Assembly: GCF_023631325.1 (NCBI RefSeq)
Contig: NZ_JALQDG010000011.1
Coordinates: 62,001 to 126,000, forward strand
Source of the DNA: Caballeronia sp. INDeC2
GTDB taxonomy: Bacteria; Pseudomonadota; Gammaproteobacteria; Burkholderiales; Burkholderiaceae
Length of the DNA: 64,000 nt
Direction of reading: 5' to 3'
A program made the position numbers and the translations under genes. The notes under the pieces are model-generated. The model was not told the origin of the DNA. It was given only the letters and a program-made list of their open reading frames with translations, and made no database searches. Shown here in pieces: positions 52,301-61,226 of the stretch (position 1 is its first letter; each line of letters starts with the position of its first letter).

Positions 52301-52334
52301 AAAAGGCGGCAACCCTCTCAGGTTGCCGCCTTTT
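52301..52334. terminator. Bidirectional terminator
   Basis: Perfect 14-bp stem AAAAGGCGGCAACC (52301-52314) / GGTTGCCGCCTTTT (52321-52334), 6-base loop, between convergent genes. It ends the glycine-zipper gene on plus and pssA on minus. Confidence 0.93.
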
Positions 52335-52357
52335 TATTCGCATCTGTGATGCGACGC

Positions 52358-53224
52358 CTAATGCTCCCGCTGCGAACTCCGTGCCGGATTCGGCCTCCCA
52401 CGCATCGCGAGATAGCCCCACCAGATATAGCCCGAAAAGCCATACAGCACGAACAGACAGAACAGCATGACCGGTGGATCGGACGACACCAGCACGAACG
52501 CCACGACGACCAGCAGCACGCCCGCAAACGGCACGCGATATCGCACGTCGAGCGCCTTGCCGCTGTAGAACGGCGCGTTGGACACCATCGTGACGCCCGC
52601 GTAAATGGTCAGCGCGAACGCGACCCACGGCAGCCACACGAGTTTGAGCGGCACGCGATTATCCGTCGCGAGCCACACGAATCCGGCGATCAGCGCCGCC
52701 GCGGCCGGCGAAGGCAAGCCCTGGAAGTAGCGCTTGTCGACCACGCCGACGTTCGTGTTGAAACGCGCGAGCCGCAGCGCGGCGCCAGAGCAATACACGA
52801 ACGCCGCAAGCCAGCCCCAGCGCCCGAGGTCCTTCAAGACCCATTCGTACATTACGAGCGCCGGCGCGACGCCGAACGACACCATGTCCGAAAGGCTGTC
52901 GAACTGCTCGCCGAACGCACTCTGCGTGTGCGTCATGCGCGCGACGCGCCCGTCCATGCCGTCGAGCACCATCGCGACGAAAATGGCGATGGCCGCGATC
53001 TCGAAACGGACGTTCATCGCCTGAACGACGGCGAAGAAGCCGCAGAACAACGCCGCCGTGGTGAACGCGTTGGGCAGCAGATAAATGCCACGTTTCCTCA
53101 GAAACTGCTGCCGCTTCGCGCGACGCGTCTCCACGGCGCCGACGTCCTGCGCGGCCTTGTTGCGGCGAAACGCGCGCGGGGGCGTCGGGTTCGCGCGGTT
53201 ACGGCGCGGTTTGAATGCCGCCAT
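52358..53224 (-). CDS. pssA: CDP-diacylglycerol--serine O-phosphatidyltransferase
   Basis: Makes phosphatidylserine from CDP-diacylglycerol and serine. The 288-residue membrane protein has the CDP-alcohol phosphatidyltransferase signature LDGMDGRVARMTHTQSAFGE, followed by FDSLSDMVSFG. A basic ~50-residue N-terminus and about eight helices complete it. The start at 53224 (MAAFKPRR) is right for the family. It follows psd by 13 bases, so the two steps to phosphatidylethanolamine are encoded together. Confidence 0.94.
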   Translation of the reverse strand: MAAFKPRRNRANPTPPRAFRRNKAAQDVGAVETRRAKRQQFLRKRGIYLLPNAFTTAALFCGFFAVVQAMNVRFEIAAIAIFVAMVLDGMDGRVARMTHTQSAFGEQFDSLSDMVSFGVAPALVMYEWVLKDLGRWGWLAAFVYCSGAALRLARFNTNVGVVDKRYFQGLPSPAAAALIAGFVWLATDNRVPLKLVWLPWVAFALTIYAGVTMVSNAPFYSGKALDVRYRVPFAGVLLVVVAFVLVSSDPPVMLFCLFVLYGFSGYIWWGYLAMRGRPNPARSSQREH

Positions 53225-53237
53225 CGAGTCCTCCGCG

Positions 53238-53882
53238 TTATTCCGCGAACTCGGCGAGGATCGTCGACGAAGCCGAAACTTTCTCGCCGATCGACACGCG
53301 CGGGCGGCTGCCCACCGGCAGATACACGTCGACGCGCGACCCGAAGCGGATGAAGCCGTAGCGCTGTCCGCGCGTGAGCGGCTCGCCGACATGCACGTAG
53401 CACAGAATCCGTCGCGCGATCAGCCCCGCGATCTGCACCGACGTCACGGTATGCCCGCTCGCTGTCTGCAGCACGACCGCATTGCGCTCGTTCTCAGTCG
53501 AGGCTTTATCGACGGCCGCATTCAAATACGCGCCCGGAAAGTATTGAACCTTCGTGATGGCGCCGTCCACCGGCGAGCGCTGCGAATGCACGTTGAACAC
53601 GTTCATGAACACGCTGATCTTGAGCGCCTCGCGGCCCACGTACGGATCGTGCGCGGTTTCGACCGCGACGATGCGCCCGTCGGCCGGACACAGCACCGCG
53701 TTGGGCTGGGTCGGAATCGGGCGGGCCGGGTCGCGGAAGAACTGGACGACGAAAATCACGATCAGCCAGAAGATCCAGGCGAAGCCGAAGCCGCCCATCG
53801 CTTGCACGAGGATGGCGACGACAGCCGCGATGGCAATGAACGGCCAGCCTTCGCGGGCAATGATCGGATGAGGATAGTTCAT
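53238..53882 (-). CDS. psd: Phosphatidylserine decarboxylase proenzyme
   Basis: Decarboxylates phosphatidylserine to phosphatidylethanolamine. The 214-residue proenzyme has two N-terminal hydrophobic segments ([34 protein letters not shown]). The self-cleavage site is in [11 protein letters not shown], where the Ser becomes the pyruvoyl group. This is the short PSD form found in many non-enteric bacteria. The start at 53882 (MNYPHPII) is used; an upstream ATG adds 13 residues. Confidence 0.94.
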   Translation of the reverse strand: MNYPHPIIAREGWPFIAIAAVVAILVQAMGGFGFAWIFWLIVIFVVQFFRDPARPIPTQPNAVLCPADGRIVAVETAHDPYVGREALKISVFMNVFNVHSQRSPVDGAITKVQYFPGAYLNAAVDKASTENERNAVVLQTASGHTVTSVQIAGLIARRILCYVHVGEPLTRGQRYGFIRFGSRVDVYLPVGSRPRVSIGEKVSASSTILAEFAE

Positions 53883-53919
53883 GAACGGGTTCTGTGTTTT
53901 ATAAAAACCGTAGGATAGC

Positions 53920-53956
53920 AAAAGCCGCCCGGCGCACAGGGCTGCCGGACGGCTTT
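53920..53956 (-). terminator. Probable terminator between ilvC and psd
   Basis: Inverted repeat AAAGCCGCCCGGC (53921-53933) / GCCGGACGGCTTT (53944-53956), with one mismatch. Read leftward, the stem ends in a T-run of four to five. It separates the ilv unit from psd-pssA. Confidence 0.65.
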
Positions 53957-53979
53957 CGATCGCGCAAAAAACGTGACGC

Positions 53980-55029
<1,050 letters not shown>

Positions 55030-55062
55030 CTATCTCCGCGCCGCGGAGAAAAGAATCGCTGG

Positions 55063-55554
55063 TTAAACCTTGAGGATCCGCTCGCCCCGGCCGATGCCGG
55101 AACTGCCTGTGCGAACGGTTTCAAGGATCGCCGTGGCGTCGAGCGCCTGAATGAACGCGTCGAGCTTGTCGCTCGCACCCGTCAGTTCCATCGTGTAGGT
55201 CTTCTCGGTCACGTCGATGATGCGGCCGCGGAAGATATCCGCCATGCGCTTCATCTCTTCGCGTTCCTTGCCGACCGCCCTGACCTTGATGAGCATCAGC
55301 TCGCGCTCGATGTGGGCGCCCTCTGTCAGGTCGACCACTTTCACCACCTCGATCAGGCGGTTCAGGTGCTTCGTGATCTGTTCAATCACGTCGTCCGAGC
55401 CAATGGAGACGATGGTCAGCCGCGACAGCGAACTGTCTTCGGTCGGCGCCACCGTCAGCGTTTCGATGTTATAGCCGCGCGCCGAAAAGAGCCCGACGAC
55501 GCGCGATAACGCGCCCGGTTCGTTTTCCAGCAAAACGGAGATGATGTGTTTCAT
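55063..55554 (-). CDS. ilvH: Acetolactate synthase small subunit
   Basis: Regulatory subunit giving valine feedback inhibition. The 163-residue protein has an N-terminal ACT domain (HIISVLLENEPGALSRVVGLFSARGYNIETLTVAPTED) and the C-terminal ACT-like half (MELTGASDKLDAFIQALD). It lies 108 bases downstream of ilvB and upstream of ilvC. Confidence 0.96.
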   Translation of the reverse strand: MKHIISVLLENEPGALSRVVGLFSARGYNIETLTVAPTEDSSLSRLTIVSIGSDDVIEQITKHLNRLIEVVKVVDLTEGAHIERELMLIKVRAVGKEREEMKRMADIFRGRIIDVTEKTYTMELTGASDKLDAFIQALDATAILETVRTGSSGIGRGERILKV

Positions 55555-55662
55555 GTGCGTGATTCCCGAATGTGTCCAGAAGAGGCGTTCGTTCGAAAAA
55601 CCCGCGCGCCGCGCTCGTCTTTTGTGAAGACAGGCGCGCGCGAGCCTCGCGAGACAAAGCCG

Positions 55663-57426
55663 TTATAGATCCTCAGAGCCGAGCAGCATTTCCGTGATGC
55701 CTTTGCCTGCCTGCACCATCGGGAATACGTTTTCGGTCGGATCGGTCTGGAAGTCGAGAAATACGGTGCGATCCTTCAGACGCAGAGCTTCCTTCAGCGC
55801 CGGTTCGACGTCCGCGGTCTTTTCGACACGAATGCCGACATGGCCATACGCCTCAGCCAGCTTCACGAAATCGGGCAGCGCGTCCATGTACGAACTGGAA
55901 TAGCGCTTCTTGTATTCGATCTGCTGCCACTGGCGCACCATGCCGAGATAGCGGTTGTTCAGCGAGATGATCTTGACGGGCGTGTTGTACTGCTTGCACG
56001 TAGAGAGCTCCTGGATGCACATCTGGATGGAGCCTTCGCCGGTGATGCAGACCACTTCGTCGTCCGGATAGGCCATCTTAACGCCCATCGCCGCCGGAAG
56101 GCCGAAGCCCATCGTGCCGAGGCCGCCCGAGTTGATCCAGCGGCGCGGCTTGTTGAACGGATAGAACTGCGCCGCCCACATCTGATGCTGGCCGACGTCC
56201 GAACACACGAACGCGTTGCCGTCGGTGAGCTCCCAGAGCTTTTCGACGACGTACTGCGGCTTGATGATCTCGCTCTTGCGGTCGTAGGCGAGGCAATCCT
56301 TCGAGCGCCAGCCTTCGATCTCGTCCCACCATTGCTTGAGCGCCTGCGTGTCCGGGCCGTGCTCGGCGTGCTGAAGCTGCTCGATCAGTTCCTTCAGCAC
56401 TTCCTTGACGTCGCCGACGATGGGAATGTCCACCTTAACGCGCTTGGAAATGGACGACGGATCGACGTCGATATGGATGATCTTGCGCGGCGACGACGCG
56501 AAGTGCTTCGGATCGCCGATCACGCGGTCGTCGAAGCGCGCGCCGATGGCGATCAGCACGTCGCAGTTCTGCATCGCCATGTTGGCTTCGTACGTGCCGT
56601 GCATGCCGAGCATGCCGAGGAATTTCTTGTCGGACGCGCGATAGCCGCCGAGGCCCATCAACGTGTTGGTGACGGGATAACCGAGCAGATCGGCGAACTG
56701 GTTCAGCTCGCGCGACGCATCCGCGAGAATGATGCCGCCGCCCGTGTAGATGTACGGACGCTTCGCCGACAAGAGCAGTTGCACCGCCTTGCGGATCTGG
56801 CCGGAATGGCCCTTCGTGACCGGATTGTACGAACGCAGCGACACGCTCTTGATCGGCTCGTACTTGCATGGCGCCTTCGACACGTCCTTCGGAATGTCGA
56901 TCAGCACCGGTCCGGGACGGCCGGTACGCGCGATGTAGAACGCCTTCTTGACCGTCGCGGCGAGGTCGCGCACGTCTTTCACGAGGAAGTTGTGCTTCAC
57001 GCAAGGACGCGTGATGCCGACGGTGTCGCACTCCTGGAATGCGTCGAGGCCGATGGCCGCGGTCGGTACCTGGCCGCTGATGACGACGAGCGGAATCGAA
57101 TCCATGTAGGCCGTGGCGATACCGGTGACGGCATTGGTGACGCCAGGGCCCGAGGTCACGAGGCACACGCCCACGTTGCCGGTCGAGCGCGCGTAGGCGT
57201 CGGCGGCATGCACGGCGGCCTGTTCGTGGCGCACGAGGATGTGCTGGATCTGGTCCTGCTTGTACAGCTCGTCGTAGATGTAGAGTACCGAGCCGCCGGG
57301 ATAGCCCCAGATGAATTCGACGTTCTCGTCAGCGAGCGCGCGCATGAGCACGGTGCCGCCGATGGAGTCAGCTTCGTGAGGGGGTGTGGTATCCGACGTG
57401 GAGAATTCCGCGCTAGGCATGTTCAT
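55663..57426 (-). CDS. ilvB: Acetolactate synthase large subunit
   Basis: Thiamine-diphosphate enzyme condensing two pyruvates, or pyruvate with 2-ketobutyrate. The 587-residue protein has IWGYPGGSVLYIYDEL, the ThDP glutamate in LVRHEQAAVHAADAYARSTG, TSGPGVTNAVTGIATAYMDS, the FAD-binding middle and GEGSIQMCIQELSTC...NNRYLGMVRQWQ. The ATG at 57426 overlaps the TGA of a short leader ORF (ATGA); a second ATG lies two codons later. The gene name (ilvB or ilvI) cannot be decided from sequence alone. Confidence 0.96.
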   Translation of the reverse strand: MNMPSAEFSTSDTTPPHEADSIGGTVLMRALADENVEFIWGYPGGSVLYIYDELYKQDQIQHILVRHEQAAVHAADAYARSTGNVGVCLVTSGPGVTNAVTGIATAYMDSIPLVVISGQVPTAAIGLDAFQECDTVGITRPCVKHNFLVKDVRDLAATVKKAFYIARTGRPGPVLIDIPKDVSKAPCKYEPIKSVSLRSYNPVTKGHSGQIRKAVQLLLSAKRPYIYTGGGIILADASRELNQFADLLGYPVTNTLMGLGGYRASDKKFLGMLGMHGTYEANMAMQNCDVLIAIGARFDDRVIGDPKHFASSPRKIIHIDVDPSSISKRVKVDIPIVGDVKEVLKELIEQLQHAEHGPDTQALKQWWDEIEGWRSKDCLAYDRKSEIIKPQYVVEKLWELTDGNAFVCSDVGQHQMWAAQFYPFNKPRRWINSGGLGTMGFGLPAAMGVKMAYPDDEVVCITGEGSIQMCIQELSTCKQYNTPVKIISLNNRYLGMVRQWQQIEYKKRYSSSYMDALPDFVKLAEAYGHVGIRVEKTADVEPALKEALRLKDRTVFLDFQTDPTENVFPMVQAGKGITEMLLGSEDL

Positions 57427-57551
57427 TCATCACCTTTCGAATTTTCGGCAAAAAATTGATCGGGTGCTCTCTGCCGGGCTTGTGGCTCGGGTTCAAGCGG
57501 CGCGTCTAGGTTTGACAGGCGAACTTCTTGGGCTCGCCTCAAAGCAGACAT
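57423..57551 (-). CDS. Possible leader ORF coupled to ilvB
   Basis: A 42-codon frame (MSALRRAQEVRLSNLDAPLEP..., ending FFAENSKGDE) starts about 18 bases after the predicted transcription start and ends in the ATGA shared with ilvB. It has no run of Leu, Ile or Val codons, so it is not a classical attenuator peptide. The ribosome site in front of it is weak. Translation is unproven, but the exact overlap suggests coupling. Confidence 0.35.
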   Translation of the reverse strand: MSALRRAQEVRLSNLDAPLEPEPQARQRAPDQFFAENSKGDE

Positions 57552-57836
57552 TTCACTGATGATGCGAGTCAGAAAATGTAACAGCGGCGCGCGCGGCGGG
57601 TCAAGCAAAAAGTTTCCGATTGTGCCGATTGCGGCAACCACGCGGCTCGAACGGATGAAAGCCGCGTGCAAGCGCAACCTGTCGAATGCACGGCCATTCG
57701 GTCCGTCGAACGTCGCAAGTGGCAACAAAAGCTCTCAATTTCTCCGGATGCCGCGAAACTTTGCTAGGATTCGCAGGTTTTCCTAGAACTCCACGATCCC
57801 TTTCGACGCAAGTTCGTTGCGCCGGGTCCCCAACGG
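57427..57836. other. Divergent region ilvB / sigma factor gene
   Basis: 410 bases. It holds the ilvB promoter and leader ORF on the minus strand. Just before the sigma gene there is an AAACTT box (about 57758-57763) and a 6-bp inverted repeat, CTAGGA/TCCTAG. These resemble, but do not convincingly match, an ECF-type autoregulated promoter. Confidence 0.45.
57576..57604 (-). promoter_or_regulatory. Candidate sigma70 promoter for ilvB-ilvH-ilvC
   Basis: On the minus strand TTGACC (57604-57599), exactly 17 bases and TTACAT (57581-57576). The -35 matches the consensus at five of six positions. The leader to ilvB would be about 145 bases. Confidence 0.55.
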
Positions 57837-58400
57837 ATGGCATCAGACAAGGAACTCGCCGACTTCCTGGCGGGCGTCGAAAGACGCGCGTTCAAGCAGA
57901 CCGTGTACACCGTTCGCGACGACGACGCGGCGCTCGACATCGTGCAAGACGCGATGATCAAGCTGGCGGAGAAGTACGGCGACCGCCCATCATCCGAGCT
58001 TCCGCTTTTATTCCAGCGTATCCTTCAGAACGCGACGCACGATTATTTCCGTCGCCAGAAGGTGCGCAACACCTGGGTCAGCCTCTTCTCGTCCTTCGGC
58101 AACGCGGACGACGACGAATTCGACCCGCTCGAGACCTTCGAATCCGAGGACGGCGCGGTCGGCAGCGAGAGCAGCGAGAACCGTCTGGAGCGCGAACAGG
58201 TGCTGAATCTGATCGACGCGGAAATCCAGAAACTGCCGGCGCGTCAACGGGAAGCCTTTCTCATGCGTTACTGGGAAGACATGGATGTCGCTGAGACGGC
58301 CGCCGCGATGGGGTGCTCCGAGGGCAGCGTGAAGACACATTGCTCACGCGCCACGCACGCTCTCGCACAAGCCCTGAAAGCCAAAGGGATCACGCTATGA
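57837..58400 (+). CDS. ECF-like RNA polymerase sigma factor
   Basis: The 187-residue protein has sigma region 2 near residues 15-75 (DDDAALDIVQDAMIKLAEKYG, ATHDYFRRQKVRNTWVS). An acidic linker follows, then region 4 (KLPARQREAFLMRYWEDMDVAETAAAMGCSEGSVKTHCSRATHAL). It lacks regions 1.1 and 3. The stop overlaps the start of the DUF3619 gene (ATGA), and DUF3106 and RDD genes follow. A membrane protein coupled to an ECF sigma gene is often its anti-sigma factor; that is inference here. Confidence 0.9.
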   Translation: MASDKELADFLAGVERRAFKQTVYTVRDDDAALDIVQDAMIKLAEKYGDRPSSELPLLFQRILQNATHDYFRRQKVRNTWVSLFSSFGNADDDEFDPLETFESEDGAVGSESSENRLEREQVLNLIDAEIQKLPARQREAFLMRYWEDMDVAETAAAMGCSEGSVKTHCSRATHALAQALKAKGITL

Positions 58401-58849
58401 GTTCCGCTCTTGAAACGAAGGAAAACGAGTTCGCGCTGAAGGTCGTGCGCGCATTGGACGAAAACACGTCGAATATTCCGGCTGCCGCCGTCGACCGGCT
58501 GCGCGAGGCGCGCCGTGCCGCGATCGCGCGCAAGAAGCCGGAGAAAGTGGCCGTGGCGATCGCCGCGCCCGCGTTCACGCCGGCCTTCGCCGGCGCCGGC
58601 GCGACGCACACCACGGGCGGCGCCGGAGACGACCATCGGCCGAAGGGACTGCTCGCGCGGCTCGGCGGGCTCGGCCTCGCTTGGCCGCTCGCGGCGCTCG
58701 TCATCGGGCTGGCGGGCATCGCTTATTGGGAAGATCAGCAGCGCAAGGCGGAACTCGCCGACATCGACGCCGCCATGATGAGCGACAGCCTTCCGATCGA
58801 CGCCTATCTGGATCACGGTTTCAACGCGTATCTGACGCGCAACCATTAA
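58397..58849 (+). CDS. DUF3619 single-pass membrane protein (candidate anti-sigma factor)
   Basis: The 150-residue protein has a cytoplasmic ~95-residue N-terminal part (ETKENEFALKVVRALDENTSNIPAAAVDRLREARRAAIARK) and one membrane helix (GLAWPLAALVIGLAGIAYW). The periplasmic C-terminus is short (MMSDSLPIDAYLDHGFNAYL). Translation is coupled to the sigma gene through ATGA. No zinc-binding HxxxCxxC anti-sigma motif is present, so the anti-sigma idea rests only on topology and position. Confidence 0.85.
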   Translation: MSSALETKENEFALKVVRALDENTSNIPAAAVDRLREARRAAIARKKPEKVAVAIAAPAFTPAFAGAGATHTTGGAGDDHRPKGLLARLGGLGLAWPLAALVIGLAGIAYWEDQQRKAELADIDAAMMSDSLPIDAYLDHGFNAYLTRNH

Positions 58850-58877
58850 GCACTGAATACAGCGGGGGAATCTTCGG

Positions 58878-59648
58878 GTGAGTTACAAGCGCGGTCTCGC
58901 GATTGTCTTTGGTTGCGCGATTGCGGGTCTGGTTGCGTTCGCCGCGACTTATCCGCGCTTTTATTCCACCGCGGGAGCCCCGCCTTCGTCCGCTGCGGCC
59001 CCGAGCGGCGGTTCGGGCACGACCGCCGATTCGAACACCTCCACCCTCTCCGCGCTATCCTCCACCGGCCCGCTCTCCTGGAGCCGTCTCACCGAAGCGC
59101 AGCACGCGGCGCTCGCACCTTTCGCCGCGCAATGGGATTCTTTCTCCGACGAGCGCAAGCAGAAGTGGCTGAAGATCGCGTCGCGGTTTCATCGGATGTC
59201 GCCGGAGGCGCAGAAGCATCTGCATCAGCGCATGGAGGAATGGGTGCGCCTCACGCCCGACCAGCGCAAGGTCGCGCGCGAGAATTATCAGGTTTCCAAA
59301 TCGGTGCCGCCGGATAAGCGCGAGAAGGCGTGGGACGCCTATCAGAAGCTTTCCGAAGAGCAGAAGAAGAAGCTGGCCGCGAGCGAGCATGTGCGCCGTC
59401 CGACCATCGTCTCGGCACCGCCCACGGGCAAGACCGAAGTGAAGGACATCAATCGCCTCGTCACCGCGCGCGAACAAGGGCACGTTCCCGGACACGCGGA
59501 AGGCGGATCGGGCGCGGCGGCCGCACCGGCTGCGCCCATTTCCGGCGTGCCGACGCAACCCGCCATTCCGAACGCCGCGAGTATCGTCCCGGCCACGCCG
59601 ATCCCCGTATCGCCGCAGCAGGCGCCTTCGATGTACAACGGCTCGTGA
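58878..59648 (+). CDS. DUF3106 exported protein
   Basis: The 256-residue protein has a GTG start after CAGCGGGGGAA and an N-terminal signal or anchor (GLAIVFGCAIAGLVAFAATYPRF). A Ser/Thr-rich linker comes next. The DUF3106 region has helical WSRLTEAQHAALAPFAAQWDSFSDERKQKWLKIASRFHRMSPEAQ, repeated as short W-x-x-L/T-P-E-Q-R units. The tail is Pro/Ala-rich. The repeats recall the periplasmic CpxP/Spy-like LTxxQ motifs, so a folding-sensor role is conceivable. It ends overlapping the RDD gene (GTGA). Confidence 0.85.
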   Translation: MSYKRGLAIVFGCAIAGLVAFAATYPRFYSTAGAPPSSAAAPSGGSGTTADSNTSTLSALSSTGPLSWSRLTEAQHAALAPFAAQWDSFSDERKQKWLKIASRFHRMSPEAQKHLHQRMEEWVRLTPDQRKVARENYQVSKSVPPDKREKAWDAYQKLSEEQKKKLAASEHVRRPTIVSAPPTGKTEVKDINRLVTAREQGHVPGHAEGGSGAAAAPAAPISGVPTQPAIPNAASIVPATPIPVSPQQAPSMYNGS

Positions 59649-60166
59649 GCGGCGAGCCCGCGGTCATCACCATCGATCCGCTGCGCGCGCCGGCGCTGCG
59701 CCGCCGCCTCGCGACGATGCTCTACGAAAGCGTAATTCTCTTCGGCGTGGTCTTCCTCGCGGGCTATCTCTTCAGCACGCTCACGCAGCAACGTAACGGC
59801 CTCACACATCACAACTGGCTAATGTCGTGGATCGGCATCGTGCTCGCAGCCTACTTCGTGTATTTCTGGACGCACGGCGGCCAGACCCTGCCGATGAAAA
59901 CCTGGCGCCTCAAGGTCGTCGATGCGCACGGCGAGCCCGTCAAACCCGCGCGCGCCTTCGCACGCTACCTGCTCGCGTGGCTGTGGTTCCTGCCGCCGCT
60001 CGCGCTGCATCCGCTCTTTTCCCTCGCCGTGCCGCAGACGCTCGCCGTCTTCGCGGCATGGGTTGCGCTGTGGGCCGCCGCCGTGTGGCTGGATCCGGCG
60101 CGTCAATTCCTTCATGATCGCCTCGCCGGCACGCGCATCGTCGCGGTTCAACGTCCCGCCAAGTAA
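59645..60166 (+). CDS. RDD-family membrane protein
   Basis: The 173-residue protein has the RDD signature in [30 protein letters not shown]. Four membrane helices and the TLPMKTWRLKVVDAHGEP and DRLAGTRIV segments of the family follow. The GTG at 59645 overlaps the DUF3106 stop; the longer open frame upstream lies inside DUF3106. Some RDD proteins are ion exchangers, but its function here is unknown. It is the last gene of the sigma unit, 16 bases before the Pho-box-like sequence. Confidence 0.87.
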   Translation: MSGEPAVITIDPLRAPALRRRLATMLYESVILFGVVFLAGYLFSTLTQQRNGLTHHNWLMSWIGIVLAAYFVYFWTHGGQTLPMKTWRLKVVDAHGEPVKPARAFARYLLAWLWFLPPLALHPLFSLAVPQTLAVFAAWVALWAAAVWLDPARQFLHDRLAGTRIVAVQRPAK

Positions 60167-60182
60167 TAAGAACTTCTCGTGA

Positions 60183-60204
60183 CTGTCACGGCTCGGTCAC
60201 AGCC
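60183..60204 (+). promoter_or_regulatory. Pho-box-like direct repeat (candidate PhoB site)
   Basis: CTGTCAC-GGCT-CGGTCAC (60183-60200), followed by AGCC, gives two 11-bp units. The 7-bp parts match the PhoB half-site CTGTCAY at seven and six of seven positions with the canonical 4-base spacing. The spacer is GC-rich where classical boxes are AT-rich. It sits directly upstream of the PlcP-like gene. Confidence 0.55.
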
Positions 60205-60245
60205 GCATGGCGCAATGCGCATACCGAAACCCGATGCGCGAGCCA

Positions 60246-61196
60246 ATGGCCTTCAACTCGTCAGTTCACCCGGCGATCGACCCGCCCTCTCCCTTCAGCT
60301 TCGACCATAGCAAGCGTACCGGCCCCTTCGCACTGCGATCGGAGTCCAACGAATCATCGGGGCCCGCTTCCGGTGGCGCGCCCATTCATCGCGACGAACT
60401 GCCAGATTCAGCCGACCAGCCGCATCGATATCGCACGATCTGGCTCTCCGACATCCATCTCGGTTCGGGCGGCTGCCAGGCGCACTATCTCCTCGATTTT
60501 TTGCGGCATCACGAGTCGGAATATCTGTATCTCGTCGGCGACATCATCGACGGATGGCAGTTGCGCAAAGGCTGGTTCTGGCCGCAGGCGCACAACGACG
60601 TCGTGCAGAAAATCCTGCGCAAGGCGCGCAAGGGCACGCAGGTCGTCTACATCCCCGGCAATCACGATGAAGCCGCGCGGCAGTTCTGCGATCTCGCATT
60701 CGGCGACATCCACGTGCGCGGCGAAGCGTTCCACACGACGCTCGCGGGCAAGCGCCTGTGGATCGTGCACGGCGATCTCTTCGACGGCGTGATCCAGCAC
60801 GCGAAATGGCTCGCCTATCTCGGCGACACCGCCTACACGATGATCCTGCTGCTCAACCGCTGGTTCAATCGCGTGCGCACGAAGCTCGGCTTCAATTACT
60901 GGTCGCTGTCGCAGTACCTGAAGCATCAGGTGAAGAACGCGGTCAACTTCATCTCGCAGTTCGAGCGCGTGATGACCGACGAAGCCCGCCGCCGCGGCTG
61001 CGACGGCGTCGTGTGCGGGCACATCCACAAGGCCGAGATCCGCGACATCGACGGCGTTCTCTATTGCAACGACGGCGACTGGGTCGAGAGTCTGTCGGCG
61101 CTCGTCGAGACTTACGACGGTGAACTGAAGGTCGTCTACTGGACCGTGATGCGTTCGCCGGAAGCGCGCCCGACGCGCGCACGCGCGACCGTCTAG
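60246..61196 (+). CDS. LpxH-superfamily metallophosphoesterase resembling phospholipase PlcP
   Basis: The 316-residue protein has a disordered ~60-residue N-terminus. The full calcineurin motif set follows: SDIHLGS (D69, H71), VGDIIDGW (D99, D102), PGNHDE (138-142), HGDLFD (175) and VCGHIHKAE (about 258). It has no membrane helix. It differs from the true LpxH at 8561 by GNHDE in place of GNRDF and by WFWPQAHNDVVQKILRKARKGT and NYWSLSQYLKHQVKNAVNFI. These segments recall alphaproteobacterial PlcP, which cuts phospholipid headgroups to leave diacylglycerol. The following glycosyltransferase and diacylglycerol kinase genes support that. Starts at 60207 and 60234 are also possible; 60246 leaves room for a promoter after the Pho-like box. 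Confidence 0.87.
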   Translation: MAFNSSVHPAIDPPSPFSFDHSKRTGPFALRSESNESSGPASGGAPIHRDELPDSADQPHRYRTIWLSDIHLGSGGCQAHYLLDFLRHHESEYLYLVGDIIDGWQLRKGWFWPQAHNDVVQKILRKARKGTQVVYIPGNHDEAARQFCDLAFGDIHVRGEAFHTTLAGKRLWIVHGDLFDGVIQHAKWLAYLGDTAYTMILLLNRWFNRVRTKLGFNYWSLSQYLKHQVKNAVNFISQFERVMTDEARRRGCDGVVCGHIHKAEIRDIDGVLYCNDGDWVESLSALVETYDGELKVVYWTVMRSPEARPTRARATV

Positions 61197-61226
61197 CCAT
61201 CGCACCAAGCCTATAAGGAATCCCCG

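Noticed and set aside
55840..57459. 539-codon plus-strand frame opposite ilvB
   Set aside because: Antisense to a fully recognisable acetolactate synthase; composition is that of a shadow frame.
60246..61196. Second LpxH (lipid A synthesis) gene
   Set aside because: It lacks the GNRDF signature of LpxH and has PlcP-type segments. A complete LpxH already exists at 8561-9361. Context is lipid glycosyltransferase and diacylglycerol kinase.
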